From positions 10,504,012 through 10,568,011 of the forward strand of contig CM059623.1 of the NCBI GenBank assembly GCA_030435675.1: a DNA stretch of 64,000 bases, in the 5' to 3' direction. Source of the stretch: Steinernema hermaphroditum (lineage: Eukaryota > Nematoda > Chromadorea > Rhabditida > Steinernematidae). The position numbers were made by a program, and so were the translations under genes. The notes under the pieces were generated by a model. The model had not been told where the DNA came from. It worked only from the letters and a program-made list of their open reading frames with translations, and did no database searches. Positions 46,631 to 58,498 of this stretch are shown here, in pieces. Each line of letters begins with the position of its first letter. Positions within the stretch are counted from its first letter, which is position 1.

Positions 46631-49600
46631 TGAGTTTGAAAAGAAAAACAGAATGTCAGAATTAACATCTTAATCTAACATGCCAACATCTTGTGTCCGC
46701 AAAATAACGACAAGTTCTGTCCTCCTCTTCAAATCGATGCACCACTACAGGTGGACAATTGGTTCGCTGCTTGGGAATACCTTAAATGCTTTTATTAGCA
46801 GTCCGGTTTACAAGCCTTTAGCCTTCAGCCTTAAGATAAAGTGTATGACAGAAAAGTAGTACAAGTCTCTCTTGAACGTCCTATGAACGAAATCAGAGGA
46901 CGACAGAGAGTCAAAACCTCAAGTACATAAGTGCCACATCGGTCATTCTGCAAATTGGAAAATGTTGTCCGTTTATGGAACAACAAATAAGAACGTTATT
47001 GAAATTGATAGATGTCGAGTTTTATCTTCATCGAGTTTACTTCAAACTGTCTGCAAGCTTTTGTTTAACGGAAACCGTTCATTAAATTTAAAAAATTTAA
47101 TTAAAACCGTTTGAGACTATTGCGAAGCCTAAGGACGGCTGAAGGTTACGCCAGGTCCAAAAATTGAATATAGGACTCGCCCACATACCAAGTCCCGACT
47201 GTAGTTTGCAGAAAGAGAGGCTATTTGCGGAATTCAAAAGTTAAAACTAAAAACGTGGTTATGAGAACACCACGAAATGGCAAAAAAATAGAACAGATGA
47301 TTTATTGTCATTCAAATCTGTGCATCTCCGATTCGAGAGGAAGCTGACGACTGGAGAGTATTTTCTGATAAATCAGCACTGAATTTGAACAGGTTATTCC
47401 ATAGTGAAAATTCACTTGAGGCATACCGCAAAAATTCTACATGATTACTACTATATCACAGTTACAAAATGCAGAGAAACACACAAAAGGTAAAAGAAAG
47501 CACAAACCGTTCAATTCTCTATAAAGGGCACAGCCATAAAACTGCTTACATTGTTTAAGATATTGCAGTAAAAAGCACAGCATACAGAACTGACCTTCAG
47601 TACATTACGATTTCTGCAATGCATCACCCTAATTTAAAAAAAACATGAATCCTACCAAAAAATTTCAACAATGTATGCATACATATTTCATTTACCGATG
47701 TCAACCCACATTCTTATTCACAGTTCCAAGTGAAGAGAAACGAAGGAGCTTGGCGCCATCAAAAAAGACGAAAGTCCGCCTCGAAAAAAACGTCCGAAGT
47801 GAGAAGTGTAGCAACTGCAGCTCCTTATAAAAACAGGCTGCACGCGGACGCCACATGTCGCCTGACCGTCTGTGTACACAATGCTCACGCGCGTTCGCTT
47901 ACCAGTAAACCACAAAACAAACCTTAATTCGATCACGAAGGAACTCGGCGACCGAGAAGTAATCGCATATGACAGCGACGCGTACTTTTGGAAATTGCGA
48001 CCAAAGAATGCTACGTACCAGTACCGCTGGCGCCGACTGTTTTGACGTTTAACGCGGCTCGTCTATTTGTAAACGCGTTATTAATTGGACGCCACGCGGC
48101 GAGAGGTCCTGTGATGGGCGAAGAAGGAAGCGTCGGGAGGGGTCGAGTCGACCAGGGCGACTACATTGGAAACGTGACAAGGAGAGCGTTTTTGGAAGAG
48201 ACGCAATAAGTGAGAACAAAAACGGTTTAAAATGCGGAGAAGCAGCGAAAGTGGGACGGTGGCGAGAGAGAGTTGACGCATTTGATTGGATTTGCATGTT
48301 TGGAAGCGGCTTGGTTCAGCAAAAAGTGGACAGTTGGAGAGAGTGGTCAGCGAGGAATTGATTTTTTGACTTTTGATGGCGACTGGACTTTGAGCGCGAT
48401 ACCTGTCAGTTTCGATTGAACGTCTGTTGACAGTCAGTCGGTCGGCTGATTACTGTCCGTGATTTTCGAAAGTTTATTGTCTTGTTCATGCATCTCAAAC
48501 TCCAGAAATCGATTTTGTGTTTTTGGTTTCTCAGATAGTGATTTCGGTGTTTCTTCCTATACAATTTTTGGAAATATTCGAACGTTTCTATACTATATAG
48601 TGTATAGTGTTGGACTATTCATTGAAAAGCACTTTCTATACAGACTACCAAGAGAAGTGGCCAAAAATTAATCATTCATCTGATCTGTTAGCCTTCATAC
48701 GGCAAGCAACGCTTCGTTTTTTCTCAAAGTTTGCTTAGAAACCGTCTACCTCCATAAACACCCGCACAGAGTTTATATTGTGTTCCTGATTGTAGGAACA
48801 AAAAAAGACGGAAACGGGACCCGTTACGGCAGTTCACTGTCTGCTTAAAAACCAGCTTTTGGTGAGCTCCCAGGTGACGACCGTTCAACTGTTATACTGA
48901 TCATTCAGCTCGTGTTATGACCGCTCACAGGCAGCGAGAACCACCGCATTTCCGCGAAGTGCTTTGTGCACATCGCGTCATTATGTAGGGAGCAATGTAA
49001 ATATAGAATGTATTTCGGTGGATTCTATGCTGTTCGAAGAAGAGACGCGCTTGCGCGAACATAAGTAGACAACCGGATTCAGTAATCTGACAGGCAATGT
49101 ATGTCGAGATTGACATGCAGAGGGAAGCTTTAACCAGTAAGTTTATTACGAACTTAATCTCCGGAATAAATGGCACTAGACCGTGTGAAACAATGTAGAC
49201 TGAGACCTATTATGTGACCGTGCGAAACGCCTATTGTGGCATAAAGAGAGCAGATTTCACACTGCTGACGCCGACGCAAATATAACATCCAGTGTACAAA
49301 AACAGTAAAACAAGCTACTGACTTGCGCGAAGAGTAAATAATATGTTTAATTTTTGAATGATCAATATATATAAACCAGGAACTACAGCGTTTATAATGA
49401 TCGGTTTGCATAAAACACAAATTACTGTTTCCATGAAAGGAAAGAGACGGTCAATAATATGATCAGTAAAGTGCATCTCTCCAAAAGTTATTCAAACCCG
49501 GTTTGAGCGACATTGACCACATAGATAAAATCCACTCTTATCCGCATGGAAAAGGAAGCTTATGCTTGTTAGTGGCAGAGCAGTTTCGTCCATACGTCAA

Positions 49601-50148
49601 GAAAATTTGTTTACGGACCAGTACCAAAAAAAGATGTTTTGAATTGACAAGTACTACCGATTTGCTCAGATCATATTTGAATGGTCTTGAACATGAGACA
49701 CCGAGACGCCTCTCTGCGGGTGCATTGCTTTCGTACGGTGGCGAAAACTTTTAGGTGAAAAGAGAAGCTTATAAGGTATATAAGGTACATTAGCAGATAA
49801 CGGCAAATGTTAAAGTAACTTACCGATTCTGAATTCACAAGCTTCGATTGCATACGCAGATGTCTTATTATTTCGACATTTAGACATAGTGCATTATGTG
49901 GTAGCAGTGATTTTCACCAAATGAAAAGAGCCTCAGAAGGCCAGAAATACAACAGGGCTATCGTAATCCTACTGTTTTGTCTTCCGACTCAAGCTACCGA
50001 TGACTCAACCACCGCGTGACTTCAGCCTCATCGCTCCATTCATGGCCGCACACACCTAGATGGACTATATTGCACATTGTGCCGAGGAAGAGCAACGGAT
50101 ACTTGTGTACCTCTCCTTGTGCCACAGTTTCCTCCATGACGCAATACT

Positions 50149-51066
50149 ATTGGGTTGATGCATAATAAATGAGCCTTTTTGAAAGTAGATATTTATTACC
50201 AAAAAGGCACACAATCTAATCAAGGTATTTGCCGCTAGCATCAGCAACTTCAGCCCACTTTATGGCCCGCATTCGGATTCCTCGTTCGTAGAGTACCCGA
50301 GGTTTAAAATCGAAAAATGGTTTTGGTCAAATTTTCGACCTCTTCACCTTATTCTCAGTGGCTTTCTCTGATATCTTCATTTACGGACGCGTACAGATGA
50401 CAGTAAGATAGAGCTAACAGAGCTCTATACGAACAACGAACATGAGTCTCACAGCTCAAAGTGGAGAGCCTTTGTGGGGGTCAACTTGAAAATACACGGC
50501 CTCGGAGAGTCGTATTTTTTAGGAATACAAGGGCCATTTTTTCTACATTTGGCCTCTTTTTCCTTAAAGTAGAAATGAGCTCGTGAAGTCACTATGTGGG
50601 CATGATAGCTGTGAGCGATGGCTATCTGCTGCATGTCCCCGTTCCCTGTTATAGTACTTAACCATTTGGAAACATTGGAGTTGATGGAACATGGTGATCC
50701 GAAACGGCCATCTTTTTGAGTTAGCCCATGCTGTGATATACGACGACCGCAGCGGTAGGTGCATTCAATAGGCAAGAACCAAGGATGTACGTGGTAGAAG
50801 GCAGTCACCGTCCATCACACAAATGCTACCATAGGAAGTCCATACATCACTTCGTATTTCGCCATCTCGAGGTGCCAAAAAATGATCATAAAAACAAAAT
50901 AGACCCCCAACATCAAGAGGAATGTAACGGACAAGCCGCCAATGATGATGTAGAGTGAGAGCTAAATGTACTCAACAACGCACCAATCAATTATACCCCA
51001 GGAGTAAATATTGTAAAAATAAAGGATGTTTACCAAGGGGCTCATTTTCAATGCATCAACCCAATA
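50149..51066 (-). mobile_element. Mariner-type element with foreign interior
   Basis: Inverted termini start tattgggttgatgcat on both sides and continue into an (a)aatgagcc block, about 28 bp with small differences. Each is bounded by TA. On the minus strand, 50225-50330 encodes FKPRVLYERGIRMRAIKW and WAEVADASGKYLD then stop, the shape of a mariner transposase C-terminus. The rest of the transposase is absent; its place is taken by an unrelated reading frame (50449-50985). The element is therefore non-autonomous. Confidence 0.8.
50449..50985 (-). pseudogene. Membrane-protein-like frame carried inside the mariner element
   Basis: One continuous minus-strand frame runs from a possible acceptor (acatttag) near 50980 to a stop at 50449, broken by a single in-frame TGA near 50818. 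The first part is a hydrophobic helix (SLYIIIGGLSVTFLLMLGVY) followed by EMAKYEVMYGLPMVAFV. After the TGA the frame reads WTVTAFYHVHPWFLPIECTY, then a Cys-containing region (GSPCSIN, AKCRKNGPC). It is not transposase. It could be a captured host-gene exon or a decayed accessory gene; I do not recognise the family. Confidence 0.45.
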
Positions 51067-52372
51067 TATGAGATCAAATGCGCAAACGTGAAAAGAAGTG
51101 CACCTATTTTCAAAAAAAACGTTCGGTAGCCTTTCGTATTGCCTTATTAAGTAACGCAAAAATCATGGTTTGAAAGCTTTGAATTCCCAGAAGAAGGAGG
51201 TGTGTTTGCCAGTGGAATGTCAAATTTTCAAATACAAAACAGAATACGTTCCACTGAACAGATCATAGCAAATAAAAGACAAATATAAATGAGGGTCTAC
51301 TGTAAGAACATGACGAGCCCTTAGATAACGAGAAGCGACAGCTGGACGCTCTAAAACAGGCATCGTTAACTTTGTTGCGTATTATAAAGATTGCAACGAC
51401 GATAAGGTCACTTGTTATGACCCGGCGTGGCCTTTGGCGAAGACTGGTGTTTGTACTTTTCAGCAACAAAGATGAAGTGGGCAGACTTGTGCAAAGGAAT
51501 GTTGCCCGATTTCATAAGTGAAAGGAATTTAAAACGGAGAAAAATAGCGAATTTTTAAAGAGAACAATGATCTTCGAGCCGCGCAGGTGACCTGCCATAG
51601 GGAAATTCTCGTGACGACAAGGTCACAGTATAGAGAAAACGGGCGCCCAAAGATCGTGAGTTCACTTTGCACTGACTCTGTGGGTGCACACATTTCTGAA
51701 ATTCACTTATACAGTTCCTGGTTGACCTTGCTCTGTGAAACGTTTTGTTTTTGTTGAATCGATCGAAGGATTCACGTGAATGGCGCATGAGGTAGGCGTA
51801 TGTATAATTTATCGTTTATCCAATCACCATATGTCATTCACATAGACGTTAATATCTCGAGAGAGATTTTGGGCGTATCTGCATTTTAGGTCGCAATGAT
51901 CTAGCTCTCTGTTGAACATTACAAAGAAGGACGCTTGAACGACCTCTTGTCCTTGAGCACAATAACTTTTTCCTGTTTAGGACGTGCAGGCGGCATAAAC
52001 ACTTTAGGTAAAGGTTTGATGGAAACCGGTTGGGATCTTCAAGCTGGTTCTAGAGAAAGTTTCGACGTTAGCTGTGCATCCTATCCTCCAAAGCCCTTCG
52101 AAGCTCTTCTCTTTTTAGTAATACAGAGCTTCTCTGAATTTAAGAATTGGCAAGGTAAGTTGAAGAGAATCGTGCGAATAAAAGCTGCGGTAAATTGACC
52201 AGTGATTGTTATTCTACCATATAATTTTGATAATCTGGACCAAAGATGCATATATGTAATGAACAGGACAGCACAGAAATACTGTTAAAATATAGAACAT
52301 CTTCGCGAACAATTCAACAATCAAAATTTTATTGTAACCGCAATAAAGTAAATAAAGCAATAAAGGGAATTT
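51067..52372. other. Stretch without recognisable gene
   Basis: Between the mariner element and the paralogue cluster I see no supported exon. The last 50 bp hold the AATAAA of the alternative 3' exon on the minus strand (52328-52333). Confidence 0.45.
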
Positions 52373-52600
52373 TCATAGAAGATAGCACAAATCCAGTTTG
52401 AAGTGACCTCCTTGCGCAGAAATACAAGCATCCAAAATTTCCTTGCAATTTCCAACAATGCCTGGGTCGTAGTAGATATCTCCTCCCAAGCCTTCTGCAA
52501 AGCACGTTTCCGGCAGGGCTTCTCTTCCAAGGCGTAATCGGGGGGGATTCAGATCGGCTGCCGCGAAATCTTCACCACGGAGAGACCTTTCTGTGTCATC
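52373..52600 (-). CDS. Orphan 3'-terminal exon (alternative end of gene at 52729, or separate remnant)
   Basis: After a good acceptor (gattgtacag) a 76-codon frame runs from DDTERSLRGEDFAAADLN to HFKLDLCYLL and a stop. Its own AATAAA lies about 40 nt downstream (52328-52333). The frame needs a phase-0 donor. The only reasonable one in the preceding exon (CCTATG then gttcct, near 52840) would replace its last 37 residues. It is either an alternative last exon of the neighbouring gene or part of another paralogue. Confidence 0.45.
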   Translation of the reverse strand, partial: DDTERSLRGEDFAAADLNPPRLRLGREALPETCFAEGLGGDIYYDPGIVGNCKEILDACISAQGGHFKLDLCYLL

Positions 52601-52728
52601 CTGTACAATCAAATGAAGCAAGAATCATTAAAAAACTTTTTATTTGCACTGAGCTACACTCAAATATAGCAACGTACAAGACAGAAAGCTATTTTGTGCC
52701 AAGCTATCATCAAGTCACAGCCATCAAA

Positions 52729-55567
52729 CTATGGTTGTGCGCGTCGCGATTGGCCTTCGGAACGTAACTGTTGGCCAAATTCTTCCGTCATGAACGAACA
52801 ACGCATTGGAGGGTCACCATGCTTGAGTGCTTGATCAGGAACCATAGGCTGGCTGTGGAGCTGTGTGTTGAAGTCAAACGAGGTCTTGCTGTTTGTAGAG
52901 GTGTTCGAGATTGAAGGGTCATGGCGAATGATGAAGTTCACGTCGCCGGATTTGAATTGGTAGTCGGCGCCATTAGCGCTGATCTCCGGCAAAGAAAGCG
53001 CTGTCTCTACGCACTTTTCACCATCGGTCACCCAGAAGTACGCGTGATATTGTCCCCTAAACGGAAAGTGTACGCATTTCTCGCATGTTCATTCCCTCGT
53101 ACTTCGGATGGCGGTATTCACTGAGAACTTGGTTGATTTTCGCTTCGATTCCGACAAGCTTCGGATGGAGTGTTGTGTTTCCGTCGCCCAGGCTCTGCTC
53201 CATAAGCACATCCTCCATTCTGTCTCTGATGCCCCCCGCAACATTCTGGAAATGGATTTTTAGCAGTACGAACTAAAGCTCCAGAGGCACCTTCTTGTAA
53301 AACTCTTTTAGCCGATCGGCGTCCTTGTAGATTCTCTTCAGTCGAACGCCGATAAGATCGACGTTCGGGATTTGCATTACATACAAATGACAAGTAGCAA
53401 TGTGTGTTGACTAAGTTGTGCTCTTTTCTGTGGTGGATATAACTAAAGAAGGCTTACGTAGACCAATGCGACGGTCCTGATTTGCTCTTCAAGCATCTTG
53501 AAAGCTTCGGAGATGAATTTTACGTCTTTTAAGCAGTCGGTCGCAAAGTTGGAACTGCCTTGTAGAAGAGAGAGAATTAGCTGAAACTGATGTTAAGTGC
53601 GTATTAATGGTTTTTGCCTACGTTGATGGGCTGCTCCAACGTGCAGTTGCACGAATTGCGCATGTATCTGCGAGCATTGATTGCACCTATCTCAGTTTTT
53701 GGCTCGTACAAATTTTTAAATTTCACCATAAGCTCGCGGGCTTTCCCCAGAGTCTGTAAGATGCATTTCTGTTAACATAAGCAACATGCAAAATTATAAC
53801 CTTTGCAAACGGTCCACTCGAAATTTTGCACACAATTCTGTGCTTCGCAGCGTCCAGTTTTTTCCCAATAGCATCTATGCTCTTCACAACTTCATTGCCA
53901 AGTCCTTCCACTTTGTCCTATGCATGCACGAGAAGGTATACATGAGCCAGAACACCAGTTTTACCTTGGAAGGGAATATGCGCTTCAAGAAAAACTTCGC
54001 TGGTGCTGCAAACTTTTGAAAAATCGGCACCGGAGCTTCTATAGCGCTGTCAATGAACGGATTAGCCACTTCTTTCGCCTCGGCCATAGAAGCACGAAGC
54101 TCTTCGAATTCGCTGTCCGTGATCACTGCAATAACACAATCTGTTGTATTATTTGAGCAACAAACAATCGTTGAAAGAGTGACCGATTTTCGGTCTAACC
54201 CAATAGTTAAAGCACAATTAAATACAGGGTGGCCCAGAAGTAGCGTGACGCTTATTTAAATTGTTCATTTTTTGTTGTTTTCTGAAACTGTCGAGACTTC
54301 CCGTTGCGATATTCGAATTCAACATCTATTTCTACTCACTATCTCACTCTTTAATTTTTCGTAACTCTGGAACCCGGTCTTGAAAATGATTCTCTGTAAA
54401 ATGCATTTCGGTCGCAGTGACCATTTCGCGCGGAATTCTGGAATTCGCAGAAAAAGTTGTCATTATCGCAAAGCTCGCATCGTTCTTCAAACACGTTCCT
54501 GGTGTCAATGAACAACTTTAGCAAGAGTAAAGTTTAGTTTTTGGTGCACAAAAGCCCTTGAAAGATCAATAATAACTCAATTCGGGGCGAAATGTGCTAA
54601 GATGCAGACTGCAGTGGCCGCTCGCCCACATTTTAGACGAGTGGTCTACAAAGATCACAGGATTTTCACAGAATTCAAAAGAATCGAAGGGGTAGCATCA
54701 CTACCAACACGTAAAAAAGGGCTCTCAGAAGACTGTGCAAGTGGAAAGAAGCCAATCTCATGCTTCTGTTGTGATTTTGGGAAAAATTTAGGAAAATGCA
54801 AAGAATTCACAGGGTTTCGTGGATAAATGAGCCAAGATGAACTCTTCGGTTTATAAGAATCTGATTCTGAGAGACGAATTACTTGCCTCTGTGCAAGAAC
54901 ACTTCGAAAACAGGTGATGGACTCTGATACAGGACTAAACACCCCCACGGAGCCAAATCAGCAAAGGGTTCTGCAGGGAGCGGATTCCAGACTTTTCTGC
55001 AAAATAAGATTGATTATCAAACATCCCGGTTTCCAGACCCGTGGACTCTAAGGTATGCAGTATCTTACAGAGAAAAGACCGCTGAGCATTATAAGCAACA
55101 ATCGAATCGCTGGAGAGGGCACTCCAGAAGGCAAGGAGCGAAATTTCAATTAGAAGTCTGGCGGCCACAGTGAATAATTTTCCGCAACGTTTGGGGGCCT
55201 GCATCGCTTCAGTAGGTAGTCTCTTCCAACTGAATCTGTTATGTCCCTGGTAGTTTTTGTTGGTCTTTCTTGTGATATATGTCGTTTGTTTTAATTCGTT
55301 CACCGCTTTAAAATATAATCGATTTTCGGCGTCACACTACTTCTGGGCCACCCTGTAGAATTGAGAGACTACGCAACAGAATACGTTGCAACCCAATGTG
55401 CCTAGTACATCTCCCTAAATCAGCATGTTCCTACTGCCTAATCGACGTTTTTCCCACTTTTTGCTCTTACCTGGTAACAGTGGTTCTTCCTCGTCATTGG
55501 TGAAGCAACCAGCCTCGACGACATTACTAGCACAGATGAGTAGCAAGACAGACGAATAGAACAGCAT
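52729..55567 (-). CDS. Secreted-type paralogue 1 of an unrecognised nematode family
   Basis: Eight exons: 55567-55471, 54125-53965, 53917-53801, 53753-53622, 53580-53458, 53410-53291, 53245-53103 and 53056-52729. The total is 1,221 nt (406 residues). Exon 1 alone encodes a signal peptide (MLFYSSVLLLICASNVVEA). The mature part is largely helical and amphipathic (GNEVVKSIDAIGKKLDAAKH). Scattered cysteines include a C-N-C pair (RNSCNCTLEQP) matched by C-D-C in paralogue 2. The phase-2 junction after EYRHP falls at the same place as in paralogues 2 and 3. The final exon ends at a stop at 52729 with AATAAA 85 nt downstream. The 1.35-kb first intron contains a 1.13-kb transposon. The gene is divergent from paralogue 2. 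Function unknown; secretion is inferred. Confidence 0.82.
54225..55355. mobile_element. Tc1/mariner-like element in intron 1 of paralogue 1
   Basis: The 27-bp inverted termini (54225-54251 and 55329-55355, starting cagggtggcccagaag) match with one difference and are flanked by TA on both sides. The leading cagggtg resembles the element at 12636 but the rest differs. I could not recognise transposase motifs inside, so it is probably degenerate or non-autonomous. It accounts for most of the host intron. Confidence 0.85.
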
Positions 55568-56028
55568 GGGGGAATATAACAGTATGCGATTGTTCCACTT
55601 ATCCGCCCATTTAAATACTGTTTCATACGTGAATACAAAATACTGTGCAGGTGTTTCGCACAAGGGGAACACGAAACGAGCGCTTTTATCACCGAGTAAA
55701 TGTTTGCTGAAATGTGTTCTGTGGGAGATTCAACGCCATAATTTCCCTCGATATCTAGAGTCAAGTAGTAACTCAATCGTTCCTCTTTACTATCAAATTA
55801 TCGCCAGCTATTTTACCGAATCTTTTTCGCACTAAAGTACCTGAAGAACTGATAGAAAAAGCCATAAAATTATGCATATTTGACACACGGGAGACCGGCC
55901 TCTCGCGAAATTTTGCGCGGAAAACTGTGCCCAGGTGTTCTTTATTAGTCTGCGTGGGGCTGATTCAGATTTCTAGCCCCATTTAAGCTGACTGCTTGTA
56001 AGCTAAGCACAGTCGTGTGTGAAAGGCA
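55568..56028. promoter_or_regulatory. 461-bp bidirectional promoter of paralogues 1 and 2
   Basis: Start codons of the divergent genes lie at 55567 (-) and 56029 (+), so both promoters must fit here. One GATA-type site (actgatag, near 55848) is visible; such sites often drive intestinal genes in nematodes, but a single match is weak. No TATA box or clear trans-splice acceptor can be fixed. Confidence 0.5.
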
Positions 56029-57667
56029 ATGACGACTCGAACACTCGAAGCGCTCATCTGTCTAGTATTATTCTCTTATTCATGTGCATCTTTCAACACC
56101 ACCCTCTTCGCAGCACATGGCTTGCTTGAGAGTGACTCTTCCGATCGTAAGGTGGACACGTCAGTCGCAGCATTCGAGGAGTATCTCGACATCGTTGAGG
56201 ATCTGGCGACGCTCGCCGTAGACTCCGGATTTCCACCACTTCAACTGCTGGGTGCGCCAGTGAAGTTGGCTCTTTCCTTTCGGGATAAGGAGAATGTACT
56301 GTAGTACTAATACTCTAGCACAGTTTCATGCTTCAGGAGAAATTCAAGAAGGTCATGGAAAGATTGTCACGCGCCTTTGCGAGGCTCGAAGAAGGAGTCT
56401 ACGATTTGGAAAACGCTGTCATGTGTAAATTGGATGACGTCCAATTTCGAGAAGTGGGATCGAGCTCTGATACTCTTATTATCTACGCGATGTTTAGATC
56501 CGCGCCATCGCCTTCATGTACTCCGAATATCAATCCTACTTCAACAATCAAGGTGGAAACAGTATCGCCGACAGAATGCTCAGCGACAGATGCGACTGTG
56601 TAATGGAAGGAACGAAGTGGTTCTATGTGAGCGTTTCTTGAGCATCAATATCGACAAATCTTCATTTAGCCTCTCAGGGAACTTATTGTAGGCAGTTTCA
56701 CAGATAGCTGTATGGCCAATACGAAATATGAATTTGAGCCCTTCTTTTCGAACTTCTTCGACCTAAAATGGATCGCGCTGACAATTGTACCTTTTGAGTT
56801 GGTCCCTCTGCGTATCTGTTCTTTTAGGGATCGTTCGAGTACATCTGCTACAACATAACCGAGCAGTACGCGCACGTGCCGCCACTTCAAGAGGCATACG
56901 AAGAAGTGGGACTCAAGATTAAAGATATCTTTGATACTTACTACAAGGTTTTACTTCTGAAATCTTTTCGCTAAATGAACGTTTGTTCCAGAATATTGTC
57001 GAGAAAGGAATTCGGCCCGTTATCCAAGCGATGATCAGCGAAGGCATTGACGACCTGATATTGGCATCAAAATCGCCTTATGTCAAAGAGTTAGCCGTTC
57101 TCCAGAAGCACATCAATGAAACTCTCCTTCGATATCAAAACGCACAGTACCTTCAACCAGTCAAACGCAGGGCATTTTAAAATCGGCATTTTTAGTGAAC
57201 GCTATGGAGTTTTCCTCCACTGCCCTATATTCAACTCCAAGGACTACGTCTGGAATCAGTCTATTTCATCGACATTCACGGACAGCGTTTTCGGCACAGT
57301 TCATCGTTACTCTCCAAAAAGAGCCATGAACAACATGGCGAAGTTTGCTGAGATACGCCAATCCATCATAGAAAAAATGTGAGAGCCTTTGCAAGATTAG
57401 AGCTTGAATTATTCCTTTAGGAACAACACAAACCCCGCTACGGATAGTGCTGAGGACCTCGTGAGCTTCATTAGAGACCTCCATGAATTTCCTTTGGTTG
57501 CTGCAGTCGTTTACTTGCGACCAAAGGCATCGCAGCGTCGCTTCCTGGTCGGTGGTGATCTTCAGGAGCTTTCGACTACGCGCGAAATACAAGAAATTGA
57601 TCGCTGGCAACAAATGCCACTCTTCCTGTACAAGACCTACGACATCCACGTCGTCATTGGATATTAA
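56029..57667 (+). CDS. Secreted-type paralogue 2 of an unrecognised nematode family
   Basis: Seven exons: 56029-56295, 56337-56453, 56498-56626, 56828-56947, 56992-57146, 57196-57378 and 57421-57667. The total is 1,218 nt (405 residues). The ATG at 56029 gives a signal peptide (LEALICLVLFSYSCA). The second exon is 117 nt, the same as the equivalent exon of paralogue 1, with matching MCKLDD against VCKISS. The C-D-C pair is in DRCDCVMEGTKWFY. The phase-2 junction (RYQNAHERYGVFLHC) aligns with RYGVF-like text in the paralogues. The C-terminus (FPLVAAVVYLRP...YKTYDIHVVIGY) aligns with paralogue 3. AATAAA lies 26 nt past the stop (57693-57698). Function unknown. Confidence 0.85.
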
Positions 57668-57717
57668 GAGTCGGCATATTGTGAATGCAAAGAATAAAGA
57701 GATTTGTTCTCAAGGCT

Positions 57718-57833
57718 GACCCTGCTACGGATAGTGATGAGGACCTTGTGCGCTTCATCAAAGACCTCCATGACTTTTCTTTGATTGCTGCAGTCGTTTA
57801 CTTGCGACCAAATGCATCGCAGCGTCGCTTCCT
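57718..57833 (+). pseudogene. Duplicated fragment of paralogue 2 last exon
   Basis: This 116-bp block repeats 57431-57546 with scattered changes and reads ATDSDEDLVRFIKDLHDF, then SLIAAVVYLRPNASQRRFL, before a stop. The substitutions are mostly conservative (SFIRDLHEF to RFIKDLHDF). No in-phase acceptor precedes it, so it is probably a relic rather than a used exon. It lies only 50 bp beyond the parent gene's stop. Confidence 0.85.
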
Positions 57834-57929
57834 ATTGCTATGCTGAGAAACGCTAAACCCTCTATGTTTCATGCTCTTTACACTAGCTGCAGTCAGTTTC
57901 TTCGTTTGACCTATTCGCGAATGATCGAA

Positions 57930-58030
57930 TGCAGCCGCTCTCGTGTCCACGGAAAAACACACAGACCGACAGACAAACAGACCAACGGACCCGTTGGTTC
58001 TCCATTCATATATAGATTCATATATACATA
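57930..58030 (-). repeat. Dispersed repeat copy B
   Basis: Inverse-oriented match to 22897-22985, including gaaccaacgggtccgttggt and gtgtgtttttccgtg when read on the minus strand. It sits between paralogue 2 and paralogue 3. AT-rich simple sequence (tatatacatacattcacata) adjoins it. Confidence 0.75.
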
Positions 58031-58498
58031 CATTCACATATTCATATATTGTTCCCTATCTCGCGGCAAAATAGCACCGCGGACGTGGTTTTCATAAAAA
58101 AAAAAGAAAAACCTAGAAAACACGGGAGGCTTTATGGCTTCTATGTGGCTTCTATCGCTACTTTTTGAGGTGAGCGTGTACATGTGTCCAAATAATAATC
58201 CAAAGTGGAGGGCGAAAGTGATCACTCTTGGAACTTTCGTCCGATAGTCGACAAAATTGATTGAAACCGCAAAAAAAAAACAAATGATCGATGATGGGCA
58301 CCCTTTGCCGTTTGGCCTTCTCGACGGATGACTTTCGAACGTAGGCTATCACATCCACAACATGTATTCTTGTGATCGTCTTTACTTTCTTGTCGTTTTC
58401 CTAGCTACCCGAGTTATCAATGTTTCATCGGCTGACTGTTCATCGCTTCCAAGTAAACATCGACTTTCGGCTGTTAAAACACATGTTGGTCTCTAGCC

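Larger units (their letters stand above)
40066..50148. other. 10-kb gene-poor interval
   Basis: I examined open frames on both strands and found none with a recognisable domain or a consistent splice chain. Local structures: a 14-bp-arm hairpin at 42878-42913 and a 30-bp direct repeat at 46281 and 46601. A palindromic AT run (ctatactatatagtgtatag) lies near 48587. Distant exons or regulatory DNA cannot be excluded. Confidence 0.45.
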
